Part shown: one piece after another, positions 17,935-26,341 of the stretch
Layout of the letters: every line of letters begins with the position of its first letter
How positions within the stretch are numbered: position 1 is the stretch's first letter
Assembly (NCBI RefSeq): GCF_008086345.1
Contig: NZ_CP043006.1
Location: forward strand, 618,032 to 682,031
Direction of reading: 5' to 3'
DNA: 64,000 nucleotides
DNA from: Chitinophaga sp. XS-30
GTDB lineage: Bacteria > Bacteroidota > Bacteroidia > Chitinophagales > Chitinophagaceae
Notes under the pieces: generated by a model
The model's database searches: none
What the model was told of the DNA's origin: nothing
What the model saw: the letters and a program-made list of their open reading frames with translations, nothing else
Translations under genes and position numbers: made by a program

Positions 17935-19092
17935 TTATTTAAGTTCTACGATCGTTTTCTTCCCCTTTGTCAGGGTGCTGTAGCGGATGTTGGATGAGAG
18001 CTGCATATAGTCCAGCACTTTTTTCAGCGGCTTGTCTTCAAACGTTCCGGTAAACGTGTACTGATAGATCGCTTTGTTCCTCATTTCAAATGACACATTG
18101 TAGAAGCGGGACAATTTTTCCAGTACTTCCTTCATGGGCGTCCGGCGAAATACCAGCCGCTCGTACACCCAATCCGTTTCCCTGTCTGTATTCACGGCAA
18201 GCACCTGCAACTGATGATCGCGTGTGGAATAGATGGCCTTCTGGGAAGGTTTGAGCAACTGCCAGCCGGATGTTTTTCCGGTTTTCAGCGCTACACTGCC
18301 AGACACAAGCGTGGCCTGCAGGGTATCGCTATCCTGCCAGGCGGAGATATTGAAGCTGGTGCCCAGCACACGGACCATCATGTGCTCGTTTGCCGTCTTC
18401 ACAACGAAAGGCCAGTTCGCGGCCCGGCTTACTTCAAAATATGCTTCACCGGACATCCTGGCCATACGCAAGTCTTCCCTGAACCTGACGGGGTAGGTGA
18501 CCGCACTGGCGGCGTTGATCCAGATACGGGTACTGTCTGGCAGCACCACCCGGTATCGTTGGCCCGGAGCGGTCAGGAGCGTGTGTTCTGCAATGGAGGC
18601 AGTTGCTCCCCGGGATTCGTAGCGAACTTCACGGTCGTGAATGTAAATGCGCGTGCTTTCATCGAGTATGACCGTACTGTCAGCAACGGCCTCCAGGTCG
18701 ATATCAGTCCCATCCGCAAGATGTAATCGTGAACGTTCTGGTGTGTTATGTAGTGAAGCAAGTGCCGGCTGCCCGGTTATGGATGCCAGATGCTTTTGCC
18801 CGTTATGCCGGATCAGGAAAACAGACAACGCCCCTAACAGGCAGGCAGCGGCTGCTCCGGATAACCAGTAACGCAATGATCTGACCTTCGTTACCGCAGC
18901 GGGCGGTTCCAGCTTCCGGCGGAGCTGCTGCAGCGATCGGACTGCGAAGCGCTCCACCAGCTCATCCGGCAAGGGTTTTTCCGGCACATCCAATTGTGCC
19001 AGCCAGTTGGCAATTGCCTGTTTTTCCTCTGCTGTGGCAGTGCCTTTCCGATACCTGTCGAAAAGGGCCTTTATTCTTTTTTTGTCCTCCAT
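17935..19092 (-). CDS. FecR family anti-sigma factor
   Basis: The 385-residue regulator has a cytoplasmic N-terminal helical domain (about 1-45) that would hold the sigma factor, one membrane helix (about 87-106), a periplasmic FecR domain (about 115-235) and a C-terminal DUF4974-type domain (about 310-385, TPMKEVLEKLSRFYNVSFEM). It transmits the signal from the STN domain of the neighbouring SusC to the ECF sigma factor. It is encoded 48 nt downstream of the sigma gene and upstream of susC, the standard order for these systems. Confidence 0.95.
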   Translation of the reverse strand: MEDKKRIKALFDRYRKGTATAEEKQAIANWLAQLDVPEKPLPDELVERFAVRSLQQLRRKLEPPAAVTKVRSLRYWLSGAAAACLLGALSVFLIRHNGQKHLASITGQPALASLHNTPERSRLHLADGTDIDLEAVADSTVILDESTRIYIHDREVRYESRGATASIAEHTLLTAPGQRYRVVLPDSTRIWINAASAVTYPVRFREDLRMARMSGEAYFEVSRAANWPFVVKTANEHMMVRVLGTSFNISAWQDSDTLQATLVSGSVALKTGKTSGWQLLKPSQKAIYSTRDHQLQVLAVNTDRETDWVYERLVFRRTPMKEVLEKLSRFYNVSFEMRNKAIYQYTFTGTFEDKPLKKVLDYMQLSSNIRYSTLTKGKKTIVELK

Positions 19093-19140
19093 GCTATTAG
19101 TAATAAGCAGAGAGAGAGCAAAAGGCCTATAAGTTTTGTG

Positions 19141-19764
19141 TTAAGGATTTATTAACCATATCATGAACATCAGTTCCGCCGGGGTGAGAGAAGTGTCTGA
19201 TACAGCGTGGCGGATGCGGTTCATGGCCTGGTTCACCTGGTTTTTGACAGTTTTGGGGGATAACTCCAGTTCCTGGGCAATGTCTTTGATACTATTATTT
19301 CCATCCCTGCTCATGAGAAAAACGATCTTCATTCTCTGCGGCATTTCGTCGATAGTACGTTTCACCAGTTCCATCACGGCCTCATATTGTATATTGATCT
19401 CGCGGGCTTCCTGTTCATCGGGGATCCCTTCCTGCCCGATCTTCAGGAACTCCCCGAACAGCCGTGCGTGCTTTTCCCGGAAGCCCCTGGTGCGGAAATA
19501 CCCGCACAATTTGAACCAGAGCCGGTTGCGAAGCCATGCATCGAGCGTATTGGGTACATGCAATGTTTCACGCTTTTCCCATATCTCCATGAACATCTCC
19601 TGTAAAAGATCGAACGCTTCATCCTCATCGCCGGTTTTTTTTACTGCCATGCGAAAGAGCGTAGCGTAATGTTGCTGATGCATGTCCTCAAAAGCCTGGT
19701 AATCCGTTTGACGGATGCGTTCCACCAGGTCATGTCCTTGTGCTGGTTCCATCGCCGCAAACAT
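19141..19764 (-). CDS. ECF RNA polymerase sigma factor
   Basis: A 207-residue ECF sigma factor of the Bacteroidota FecI-like type. Region 2 spans about 25-95 (AFDLLQEMFMEIWEKRE), and region 4 about 135-192 contains the helix-turn-helix IKDIAQELELSPKTVKNQVN. It ends in a hydrophobic tail (PAELMFMIWLINP), often seen in this subfamily. It should direct transcription of the downstream susC-susD-enzyme operon when FecR is inactivated. A second in-frame Met four codons later is a possible alternative start. It is divergent from the amidase gene. Confidence 0.95.
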   Translation of the reverse strand: MFAAMEPAQGHDLVERIRQTDYQAFEDMHQQHYATLFRMAVKKTGDEDEAFDLLQEMFMEIWEKRETLHVPNTLDAWLRNRLWFKLCGYFRTRGFREKHARLFGEFLKIGQEGIPDEQEAREINIQYEAVMELVKRTIDEMPQRMKIVFLMSRDGNNSIKDIAQELELSPKTVKNQVNQAMNRIRHAVSDTSLTPAELMFMIWLINP

Positions 19765-19862
19765 ACCGCTTGCATATTAATTTCACGTTAACTGCTGAAA
19801 CGCGCTTACGCCGGTAACATCTTTTCCGCTTGTTTGTTATATTGTTATAATTTTATGTCGTT

Positions 19863-21623
19863 ATGAACAAATGGTCAGGAGGAGTCATGCTGCTGGCGGT
19901 CATGCTGGCAACACCAACGCTCGCGCAGGAGAAAAGTTTTATCCGCCTCACGCAACCCGGAAGGCAGAACAGTTCGGTCACCACCGCCCGCCAGTTTCTC
20001 GTGGGCAGCACCTGCAAAAGCTGCAGCCTGTATGTGAATGATGAACTGCAAAAGGTGTATCCTACCGGCGCATTTGCCATTGAGGTGGAGTTGGACGAAG
20101 GCAACAATCCTTTTGTGATCAGATCCGTCAGCTCCGCCGGTGATGCCATATCGCGGACCGTAAGCTTCAGCTATCACCCGCCGCAGGCACCGGAGCCGGT
20201 GCACTCCGTCGATATTGCTTACATCCAGACCTTCCCTGAAGGCAACCTCACCGTTGCGCCGGGAGACCTTGTCAAATTCCGGGTAAAAGCCCTCCCCGGC
20301 GGAACCGTTACCGTAGGCAACAACTTCACCCTCACAGAGCTGCCCGTCAGCGGCAGCCAGACGATGCCGGGCATTTACCAGGGCACCTATTCCGTACAAT
20401 GCAGCGATCCCATGATCAATGGGCGCGCTTTGCCTGTTGTGCTGAAAAGCGGCGACCGGGAGATCCGCCGCAACACCACTTACAGCTTCACCCTGATGGA
20501 CCCGCAGGCCCAGCCCGTTATCGGCAAAACCACCGGCGATGCCCCTTTCCTCAAATACGGTCTGGGGGAAGACCGCCTTGGCGGCGCCAGGATGGAATAC
20601 CTGGATACTGCCGTGCTGCTGAATATCACAGGTAAAGTAGGGAACGACTACCGGGTAAAGCTTGCCAAAAATCTTAATGCCTATATTCCGCAGGAACAGG
20701 TGAAACTGCTGCCACCTGGCAACTTTCCACCTTCCTCGCTGAGCAACTCCTGGCGCGTATGGGGAGATGAGCGTTTCGATTACGTGACCATCAGCTTCGC
20801 GCAAAAACTTCCCTACCGCAGCCTGCAGCAGATCGCTCCAGCCCGCATCGTGCTGGACGTATTCGGCGCCACCGCCAATACCAACTGGATCACCCAGCTG
20901 GAAAATGCAAAAGAGATCAAAAACGTGTATTACGAACAACTGGAAGATGATATCCTCCGCGTGAACATCGAGCTGAAACACGCCCAGCACTGGGGCTACC
21001 AGATCTACTACAGCGGCAGCGCCCTTACCGTGAAGGTGAAACGCCCGCCCGCAAAACCGGGCCTCGCCAAACTGACCATTGCCGTGGACGCAGGGCATGG
21101 CGGCAGGAACGCGGGCGCACAAGGCCCCACCGGCGTATATGAAAAGGCAATGACGCTTGCCGTGGCGGCACAGCTGCAAAAAGCGCTGCTGGCCGAAGGC
21201 GCCAAAGTACTGATGACAAGAGTGAATGATTCTTATGTGGACAATAACTACCGCGTAGTGTCTTACCGGGACAAGGACCCCGATCTCCTGGTGAGCATTC
21301 ACCTCAATTCAGCCGCAGATCCCATCCGCATCAAAGGCACCAGCACCTATTACAAACACATCGGCTTCCGCCCCCTGAGCCAGCATATCTACAAACACCT
21401 GCTGGACCTGGGGCTGAACGAATTCGGCAATATCGGCAGCTTCAACTTTGCGCTCAACAGTCCCACCGAATACCCCAATGTACTGGTGGAAACGCTTTTT
21501 CTCAGCAATCCCGAGGATGAAATGCTGATCCTGGATGCCGGGTTCCGCAAAAAACTGGCGGACAAGATCGTGCTGGGTTTGAAGGATTTTGTGGCTGCAG
21601 CCGTGGCATCACCGCAAAACTGA
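19863..21623 (+). CDS. N-acetylmuramoyl-L-alanine amidase
   Basis: Periplasmic or surface peptidoglycan hydrolase of 586 residues with a signal peptide (1-21). The C-terminal Amidase_3 domain (about 400-580) carries zinc ligands H412 (DAGHGG), E427 and H480 (SIHLNS) and the catalytic E543 (VETLFLSN). The long N-terminal part includes beta-rich segments, one resembling an SH3-like or AMIN-type wall-binding module (about 230-280). It cleaves the bond between MurNAc and L-Ala in peptidoglycan during division or remodelling. It is monocistronic and divergent from the sigma factor gene. Confidence 0.93.
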   Translation: MNKWSGGVMLLAVMLATPTLAQEKSFIRLTQPGRQNSSVTTARQFLVGSTCKSCSLYVNDELQKVYPTGAFAIEVELDEGNNPFVIRSVSSAGDAISRTVSFSYHPPQAPEPVHSVDIAYIQTFPEGNLTVAPGDLVKFRVKALPGGTVTVGNNFTLTELPVSGSQTMPGIYQGTYSVQCSDPMINGRALPVVLKSGDREIRRNTTYSFTLMDPQAQPVIGKTTGDAPFLKYGLGEDRLGGARMEYLDTAVLLNITGKVGNDYRVKLAKNLNAYIPQEQVKLLPPGNFPPSSLSNSWRVWGDERFDYVTISFAQKLPYRSLQQIAPARIVLDVFGATANTNWITQLENAKEIKNVYYEQLEDDILRVNIELKHAQHWGYQIYYSGSALTVKVKRPPAKPGLAKLTIAVDAGHGGRNAGAQGPTGVYEKAMTLAVAAQLQKALLAEGAKVLMTRVNDSYVDNNYRVVSYRDKDPDLLVSIHLNSAADPIRIKGTSTYYKHIGFRPLSQHIYKHLLDLGLNEFGNIGSFNFALNSPTEYPNVLVETLFLSNPEDEMLILDAGFRKKLADKIVLGLKDFVAAAVASPQN

Positions 21624-22169
21624 CACGGCCGGTAAGGCCGCACACCGGATTTCCATGCCCTGAGCGCCGCATCGCGGCAAAACAGATCCCGCTCCACAGC
21701 CATCCTACGAAAAAGGCCCCCGGTGAAGGAGGCCCCTGCAAATCACCGCAACGGTTTACCCGTTTACGGCATTTCCATATCCAGAACAAACCGGCTTGAT
21801 AGCCATTACCAGTACCTGGCGGCGATAGTTCCGTATCATGACATTGACTGATAAGGTGGTACTGATAAGTGGCTACTATATTTCACGGGTTAATGGCAGG
21901 TAATTGATGGCATAAAAATGGAATTTCCCGCCCGGTAAGCCAATACTCATTTATAGGTATTTTTCCATTTGACAGATTTGTGTCATGCTGATGATTATCC
22001 TACTATATTAGTAGATTAATAAGTATCTTTGCAGGCGTTTATTTTGTACCTTTAGCGCTATACATTTGATAAACACGTCTTTATACGCCAGCCAGATATC
22101 CGTCAAACAGCGGAATATTGGGAAGAGCGGGTGAATTCGTAACTTTGATGCTCAAATTATCCGTAAACA
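21624..22169. other. Long intergenic region upstream of korB
   Basis: This 546-nt gap contains no credible gene on either strand, although the usual partner gene korA would be expected here. A short hairpin without a T-run (21626-21640) follows the amidase stop. Closer to korB are two inverted repeats, TGACA-N6-TGTCA (21970-21985) and CTACTA-TAT-TAGTAG (22000-22014), then a -7 element. About 130 nt of untranslated leader follow. Confidence 0.6.
22000..22031 (+). promoter_or_regulatory. Candidate korB promoter with operator-like palindrome
   Basis: TATCTTTG (22024-22031) matches the Bacteroidota -7 consensus TAnnTTTG. The perfect palindrome CTACTATATTAGTAG (22000-22014) occupies the place of the -33 element, and no TTTG is present there. 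This suggests a promoter that needs or is blocked by a regulator. Based on pattern only. Confidence 0.45.
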
Positions 22170-23204
22170 ATGTCAACTACAGCTATCCCTCCGCAACCAT
22201 TAACGGCCAAGGACTTTGCGACGGACCAGGAAGTACGCTGGTGCCCGGGTTGCGGGGACTACTCCATATTGAAACAGGTTCAGACCATCATGCCCGGGTT
22301 AGGCATACCCCGTGAGAATATTGTGATCGTTTCGGGTATCGGGTGTTCCTCCCGTTTTCCGTATTACATGAATACTTTCGGCATGCACTCGATCCACGGC
22401 CGCGCCACCGCTATCGCTTCCGGGCTTAAGGCTACCCGCCCCGAGCTGAGCGTATGGATCGTTACCGGTGACGGTGACGGGCTTTCTATCGGGGGCAATC
22501 ACACCATACACCTGCTGCGCCGTAACTTTGATGTGAACATCATGCTGTTCAACAACCAGATATACGGCCTCACAAAAGGACAGTATTCACCCACATCGGA
22601 AACGAACAAGGTCACCAAAAGCACGCCCTTCGGCAGTATAGATCATCCCTTCAACCCCATGGCCCTGGCTATGGGAGCGGACGCTACCTTTATTGCCCGC
22701 AGTATGGACCGTGATCCGAAACACCTGCAGGAAATGCTCAAACGCAGCCATGCCCATAAAGGCGCTTCTTTCCTGGAGATCTATCAGAACTGCAACATCT
22801 TTAATGACGGCGCTTTTGAAGTGTTCACCGAAAAATCCAGCAAACCGGAAGAAGCTATCTTCGTTGAACATGGCCAACCGCTGGTATTCGGCGCCCAAAA
22901 GAACAAAGGCGTCCGCCTCGATGGCCACCGCCCGGTAGTGGTGAACCTGGACGAAGGCTTCAGCACCAGCGATCTCTGGATTCATGACGAACAGGACTTC
23001 GGCAAAGCCCAGATACTCACCCGCATGTTCGACGATCCCCGTATCGAAGGACACCTGCCACGGCCGTTCGGGGTATTCTACCAGATCTTCAGGCCCACAT
23101 ACGACGATATCATGCTCAGCCAGCTGCAGGATGCCGCCGCCAAACGCGGTCCGGGCAACCTGGATAAACTCCTGGCCGGCAATGAAACCTGGACCATAAG
23201 CTAA
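22170..23204 (+). CDS. korB: 2-oxoacid:ferredoxin oxidoreductase, beta subunit
   Basis: Thiamine-diphosphate and iron-sulfur subunit of a 2-oxoacid (probably 2-oxoglutarate) ferredoxin oxidoreductase, 344 residues. Four cysteines fit the single 4Fe-4S cluster: C25 and C28 (CPGCG), C59 (GIGCSSR) and C208 (QNCN). The ThDP/Mg motif is GDGDGLSIGGNH and is followed by NNQIYGLTKGQ. The enzyme works as an alpha-beta complex that converts 2-oxoacid and CoA to acyl-CoA, CO2 and reduced ferredoxin. The alpha subunit gene is normally directly upstream but is missing here, so it must be elsewhere. The 2-oxoglutarate assignment is likely but not proven. Confidence 0.92.
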   Translation: MSTTAIPPQPLTAKDFATDQEVRWCPGCGDYSILKQVQTIMPGLGIPRENIVIVSGIGCSSRFPYYMNTFGMHSIHGRATAIASGLKATRPELSVWIVTGDGDGLSIGGNHTIHLLRRNFDVNIMLFNNQIYGLTKGQYSPTSETNKVTKSTPFGSIDHPFNPMALAMGADATFIARSMDRDPKHLQEMLKRSHAHKGASFLEIYQNCNIFNDGAFEVFTEKSSKPEEAIFVEHGQPLVFGAQKNKGVRLDGHRPVVVNLDEGFSTSDLWIHDEQDFGKAQILTRMFDDPRIEGHLPRPFGVFYQIFRPTYDDIMLSQLQDAAAKRGPGNLDKLLAGNETWTIS

Positions 23205-23224
23205 ACGCAAACGCTGACAGATAA

Positions 23225-23255
23225 AAAAAGAGAAGGCATCACACCTTCTCTTTTT
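23225..23255 (+). terminator. Intrinsic terminator between korB and lysE-type gene
   Basis: Perfect stem AAAAAGAGAAGG / CCTTCTCTTTTT with a 7-nt loop. A- and T-runs at both ends let it stop the convergent korB and LysE transcripts. Confidence 0.9.
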
Positions 23256-23282
23256 GCATTTTATACGGTTGCTTTGGTTAAA

Positions 23283-23921
23283 TCAATGCGTAAAATTACC
23301 ATCCCCGAACATCACCTGGTACAGCAATACTAGGCCGAATATGATCATGCATACACCCGCCACACGGTTCAGCCAGATCACGTTCGTCAGCGTCAGCTTG
23401 TGACGGATCTTGTCAGACACAAATACTTTAAGGATATCAGCGGACAGCACGAACAGCAGGCAGACGCTGTACATGGTAAAACGGTGGCTGACGGAAGTAG
23501 GCGCATTGGCTACGCAGACGCCCAGCCAGAAGATAATAACACCGGGGTTGAGCGTGTTCATCAGCCATCCCCCCAGCCATATCTTCGCATAATCACGGGT
23601 ACTGAACATTTCCGGGGGCTCATCGCCGGTAGTGATCTTTACTTTTTTGAACAGCAGGCCATAAACGCCCATACCTATCAGCAGAATACCGCCGCTGATA
23701 CCGATAATACTGGTGTAAGCCCCGAGATTGCTGATAAAGGAGGTGGCGAGATTGCCCAGCAACACGAACATGATATCGCTTCCGGAAACTCCCAGCGCAA
23801 AGCTGATACCCGCCCTGAACCCGTTGCTGATGCTATACTTGATAATAGCAAAGATCACGGGCCCGACCGATACAGATAAAAACATTCCCAATCCTAATCC
23901 AGCTATGATGGCGGCTATCAT
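23283..23921 (-). CDS. LysE family translocator (amino-acid exporter)
   Basis: Inner-membrane exporter of 212 residues with about six hydrophobic segments and the typical N-terminal GLGLGMFLSVSVGPV and SNGFRAGISFALGVSGSD segments of the LysE/RhtB family. These proteins export amino acids or related small molecules using the proton gradient. The gene starts 14 nt after the GH3-like gene on the same strand, so the two are probably one transcript. That pairing makes an amino-acid conjugate or its precursor a conceivable substrate, but this is inference. Confidence 0.9.
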   Translation of the reverse strand: MIAAIIAGLGLGMFLSVSVGPVIFAIIKYSISNGFRAGISFALGVSGSDIMFVLLGNLATSFISNLGAYTSIIGISGGILLIGMGVYGLLFKKVKITTGDEPPEMFSTRDYAKIWLGGWLMNTLNPGVIIFWLGVCVANAPTSVSHRFTMYSVCLLFVLSADILKVFVSDKIRHKLTLTNVIWLNRVAGVCMIIFGLVLLYQVMFGDGNFTH

Positions 23922-23935
23922 GTATCAAATAACGG

Positions 23936-25477
23936 TTATGCTTTCACGCCTGCTTTGGTGGTCAGAAATTGTTCCCAGTCAGCCAGCTTCGCGCCTTTCA
24001 TCACCCTGGGGAACTTATTCATGGCGCCTTCCTTGCCTTTGCAGCGCAGATAATCCAGGAATACCTGGTTCGGCAGCACTTCCACAAAAACTTCCTTCAG
24101 CGCCGATGTACGCTCCACCGCATAGTCGTCATTCACCTCGCTCAGCGTCTGGTCAATGATCTCCCTCACTTTAGCGGCATCTACATTAGCGGCATCCGTA
24201 CCAATATACCAGCGGTGCGCGAACAGATTTTCATACGAAAAGCCTGCTACCGTAAATTCCCGGATGGTGACGCCCAGTTTCTTCTGCACATTGTCGATGG
24301 CCTTGTTCATATTATCGATGCTCATATGCTCTCCGGCCAGGCTAAGGAACTGCTTTGTACGGCCAACGATGGTGATCTCATGTTCCTTTACGGAAGTGAA
24401 TTTCACGACGTCGCCGATCAGGTAACGCCAGGCGCCGGCACAGGTAGACAGCATTACAGCATATTCCACATCTTCCACCACTTCGTGGATCATGTAAGAC
24501 TTGGGATTGGGCCGTACTTCGCCGTCAGCATCAAAATTCTCCTCGTTAAAAGGAATGAACTCATAAAAGATGCCTGCGTTCAGCACCAGCTTGATGCCCC
24601 TAACACCCGGACGGGCCTGGAACCCGAAAGAGCCTTCGGAGGCCATGTAAGTCTCGATAAAGGTAATAGGCTTCCCAAGCAGCTTCTGAAAACTGTCCCG
24701 GTAAGGCTCAAAGCTCACCCCACCGTGGATGTAGATGGCCAGGTTGGGCCATATTTCGTGTATATTCCTGACGTTGTGGTATTTGATGATCTCTTCCAGC
24801 ACGATCTGTACCCATGCCGGTACACCGCAGACCGTACCTACGTCCCAATGCGGGGCTTTCCGTACGATCAGCTTGATACGCTGCTCCCAGTTGGGTTTCC
24901 GGGAAATGCTGCCGCCGGGTTTATAGAACCGGCGGAACCATTTGGGGATGTTCTTGGCCTGGATACCGCTCATATCTCCCTCGTAATAATCCCCTTTTTC
25001 AAACAGGGAGGTAGTGCCGCCGAGCATGAGGATGCCCTTCTCGAAGGATTTCGGAGGCACATTGAAGTTCACCATGGAATACAGCTGCTTCACGCCCACC
25101 TTTTTCACGGTCCTGAGCATATCCCTTGTAACGGGAATATGTTTGCTGGCGGATTCGGAAGTACCGGAGCTGAGGGCGAAATATTTTACCTTTTCGGGCC
25201 AGCTGACATTCGCCACCCCATCCAGGCATTTATGCCACCATTCCGCATGCATTTTGTTGTAGTTATGCACGGGAACCTTCTGCCGGAACTGGCTCACCCA
25301 GGTAGGGCTGTTCAATATCTGCTCGTATCCATAATGTTCACCAAACTGGGTATGCTTGGCTTTCTCCAGCAACCGCCGCAATACCTGCAACTGATACTGC
25401 CGGGGCGTTCCCAATTTGAAAGTGAACTTCTTTCTTATCCGCAGGGATCTGGAAATTAGATTACCAATGATGGCCAT
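23936..25477 (-). CDS. GH3 family acyl-adenylating enzyme
   Basis: The 513-residue protein belongs to the GH3 auxin-responsive family of the adenylate-forming superfamily. Plant members join carboxylic acids such as auxin or jasmonate to amino acids through an acyl-AMP intermediate. The ATP/AMP-binding motif is SSGTSESASKHIPVT (about 104-118), the second motif is YMASEGSFGFQ, and LIGDVVKFTS lies near the hinge. Bacterial GH3 proteins are widespread in Bacteroidota but their substrates are largely unknown. It is transcribed with a LysE exporter. A -7-like element (TATTTTTG, 25503-25510 on the minus strand) lies upstream. Confidence 0.92.
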   Translation of the reverse strand: MAIIGNLISRSLRIRKKFTFKLGTPRQYQLQVLRRLLEKAKHTQFGEHYGYEQILNSPTWVSQFRQKVPVHNYNKMHAEWWHKCLDGVANVSWPEKVKYFALSSGTSESASKHIPVTRDMLRTVKKVGVKQLYSMVNFNVPPKSFEKGILMLGGTTSLFEKGDYYEGDMSGIQAKNIPKWFRRFYKPGGSISRKPNWEQRIKLIVRKAPHWDVGTVCGVPAWVQIVLEEIIKYHNVRNIHEIWPNLAIYIHGGVSFEPYRDSFQKLLGKPITFIETYMASEGSFGFQARPGVRGIKLVLNAGIFYEFIPFNEENFDADGEVRPNPKSYMIHEVVEDVEYAVMLSTCAGAWRYLIGDVVKFTSVKEHEITIVGRTKQFLSLAGEHMSIDNMNKAIDNVQKKLGVTIREFTVAGFSYENLFAHRWYIGTDAANVDAAKVREIIDQTLSEVNDDYAVERTSALKEVFVEVLPNQVFLDYLRCKGKEGAMNKFPRVMKGAKLADWEQFLTTKAGVKA

Positions 25478-25563
25478 TAACTGCGTTTCTTGTTTTAAAA
25501 TGCAAAAATAGTTAATTCGTATGTAATTAAGGGGAAGTTGGCGAAGCTTCGTAACTTAGCGCC

Positions 25564-26334
25564 ATGCTAAAATCAACGTTACTCAAAGCTACACAAGCCG
25601 GTGCAAAAGTTTTACAGGAATATTTTAACGGTACTTTCACAGTTTCCCACAAAGATACCATCAATAACCTGGTAACCGAAGCCGATAAAAAAGCCGAAGA
25701 AGCGATCATTACCACCATCCGGGAGGATTATCCCGACCATTATATCCTCAGCGAGGAGATCGGGGAGATCAAAAAGGACTCTTCCATTAAATGGATCATC
25801 GATCCGATAGACGGCACCGTGAATTTTGCCCATGGCATTCCCATCTGCTGCGTAAGCATAGGGGTGGAGCAGGACGGGGAGATGATCCTCGGCGCGGTGT
25901 ACAACCCCCTGATGAATGAATTGTTCTTTGCCCAGAAAGGTTTTGGCGCTACGTTGAACGACAAGCTCATCAGCGTTTCCCGGAAAACCGATATGTCCAG
26001 TGCCTGCCTCGTTACCGGTTTCCCCTACAATTGGGAGGAAGCCGCCAATAACCCGCTTAATGTCTTTGAGCGCTTCATCCGCCAGGGTTTGCCGGTACGC
26101 CGCCTTGGCTCAGCCGCCATCGACCTTTGCTGGGTAGCCTGCGGCCGCTTTGATGGCTTCTGGGAGCATCATCTGAACCCCTGGGATTCCGCTGCCGGTT
26201 ATCTCATCGTAGAGGAAGCAGGCGGCAAAGTGACGGATTTCAACGGTAATGCCTATTCCCCATACCAGAAGAAGATCCTGGCCACCAACGGCCATATTCA
26301 TGCAGACCTGCTGAAAGAGATCAACAGTATTTAA
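25564..26334 (+). CDS. Inositol monophosphatase family protein
   Basis: Mg-dependent, lithium-sensitive-type phosphatase of 256 residues. The metal-binding residues are Glu64-Glu65 (LSEEIGE) and the signature DPIDGT (80-85), with the C-terminal WDSAAGYLIVEEAGG motif complete. Family members dephosphorylate inositol phosphates, fructose-1,6-bisphosphate or 3'-phosphoadenosine compounds, and the sequence does not decide between them. It is followed after 7 nt by thiL on the same strand, so the two are co-transcribed. Confidence 0.93.
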   Translation: MLKSTLLKATQAGAKVLQEYFNGTFTVSHKDTINNLVTEADKKAEEAIITTIREDYPDHYILSEEIGEIKKDSSIKWIIDPIDGTVNFAHGIPICCVSIGVEQDGEMILGAVYNPLMNELFFAQKGFGATLNDKLISVSRKTDMSSACLVTGFPYNWEEAANNPLNVFERFIRQGLPVRRLGSAAIDLCWVACGRFDGFWEHHLNPWDSAAGYLIVEEAGGKVTDFNGNAYSPYQKKILATNGHIHADLLKEINSI

Positions 26335-26341
26335 AACAATC

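Noticed and set aside
19875..21302. A 475-codon open frame antisense to the amidase gene
   Set aside because: The plus-strand amidase has a signal peptide and all zinc ligands; the antisense frame has no motif.
21626..21640. Hairpin CGGCC-GGTAA-GGCCG after the amidase gene
   Set aside because: It is only 5 bp and has no T-run on either strand, so I do not call it a terminator.
22118..22315. Short plus-strand frame overlapping the korB start
   Set aside because: It is out of frame with korB and contains no motif; the korB Cys and ThDP motifs fix the real frame.
23969..25459. A 496-codon open frame antisense to the GH3-like gene
   Set aside because: The GH3 motifs are unmistakable on the minus strand; the plus-strand frame resembles no family.
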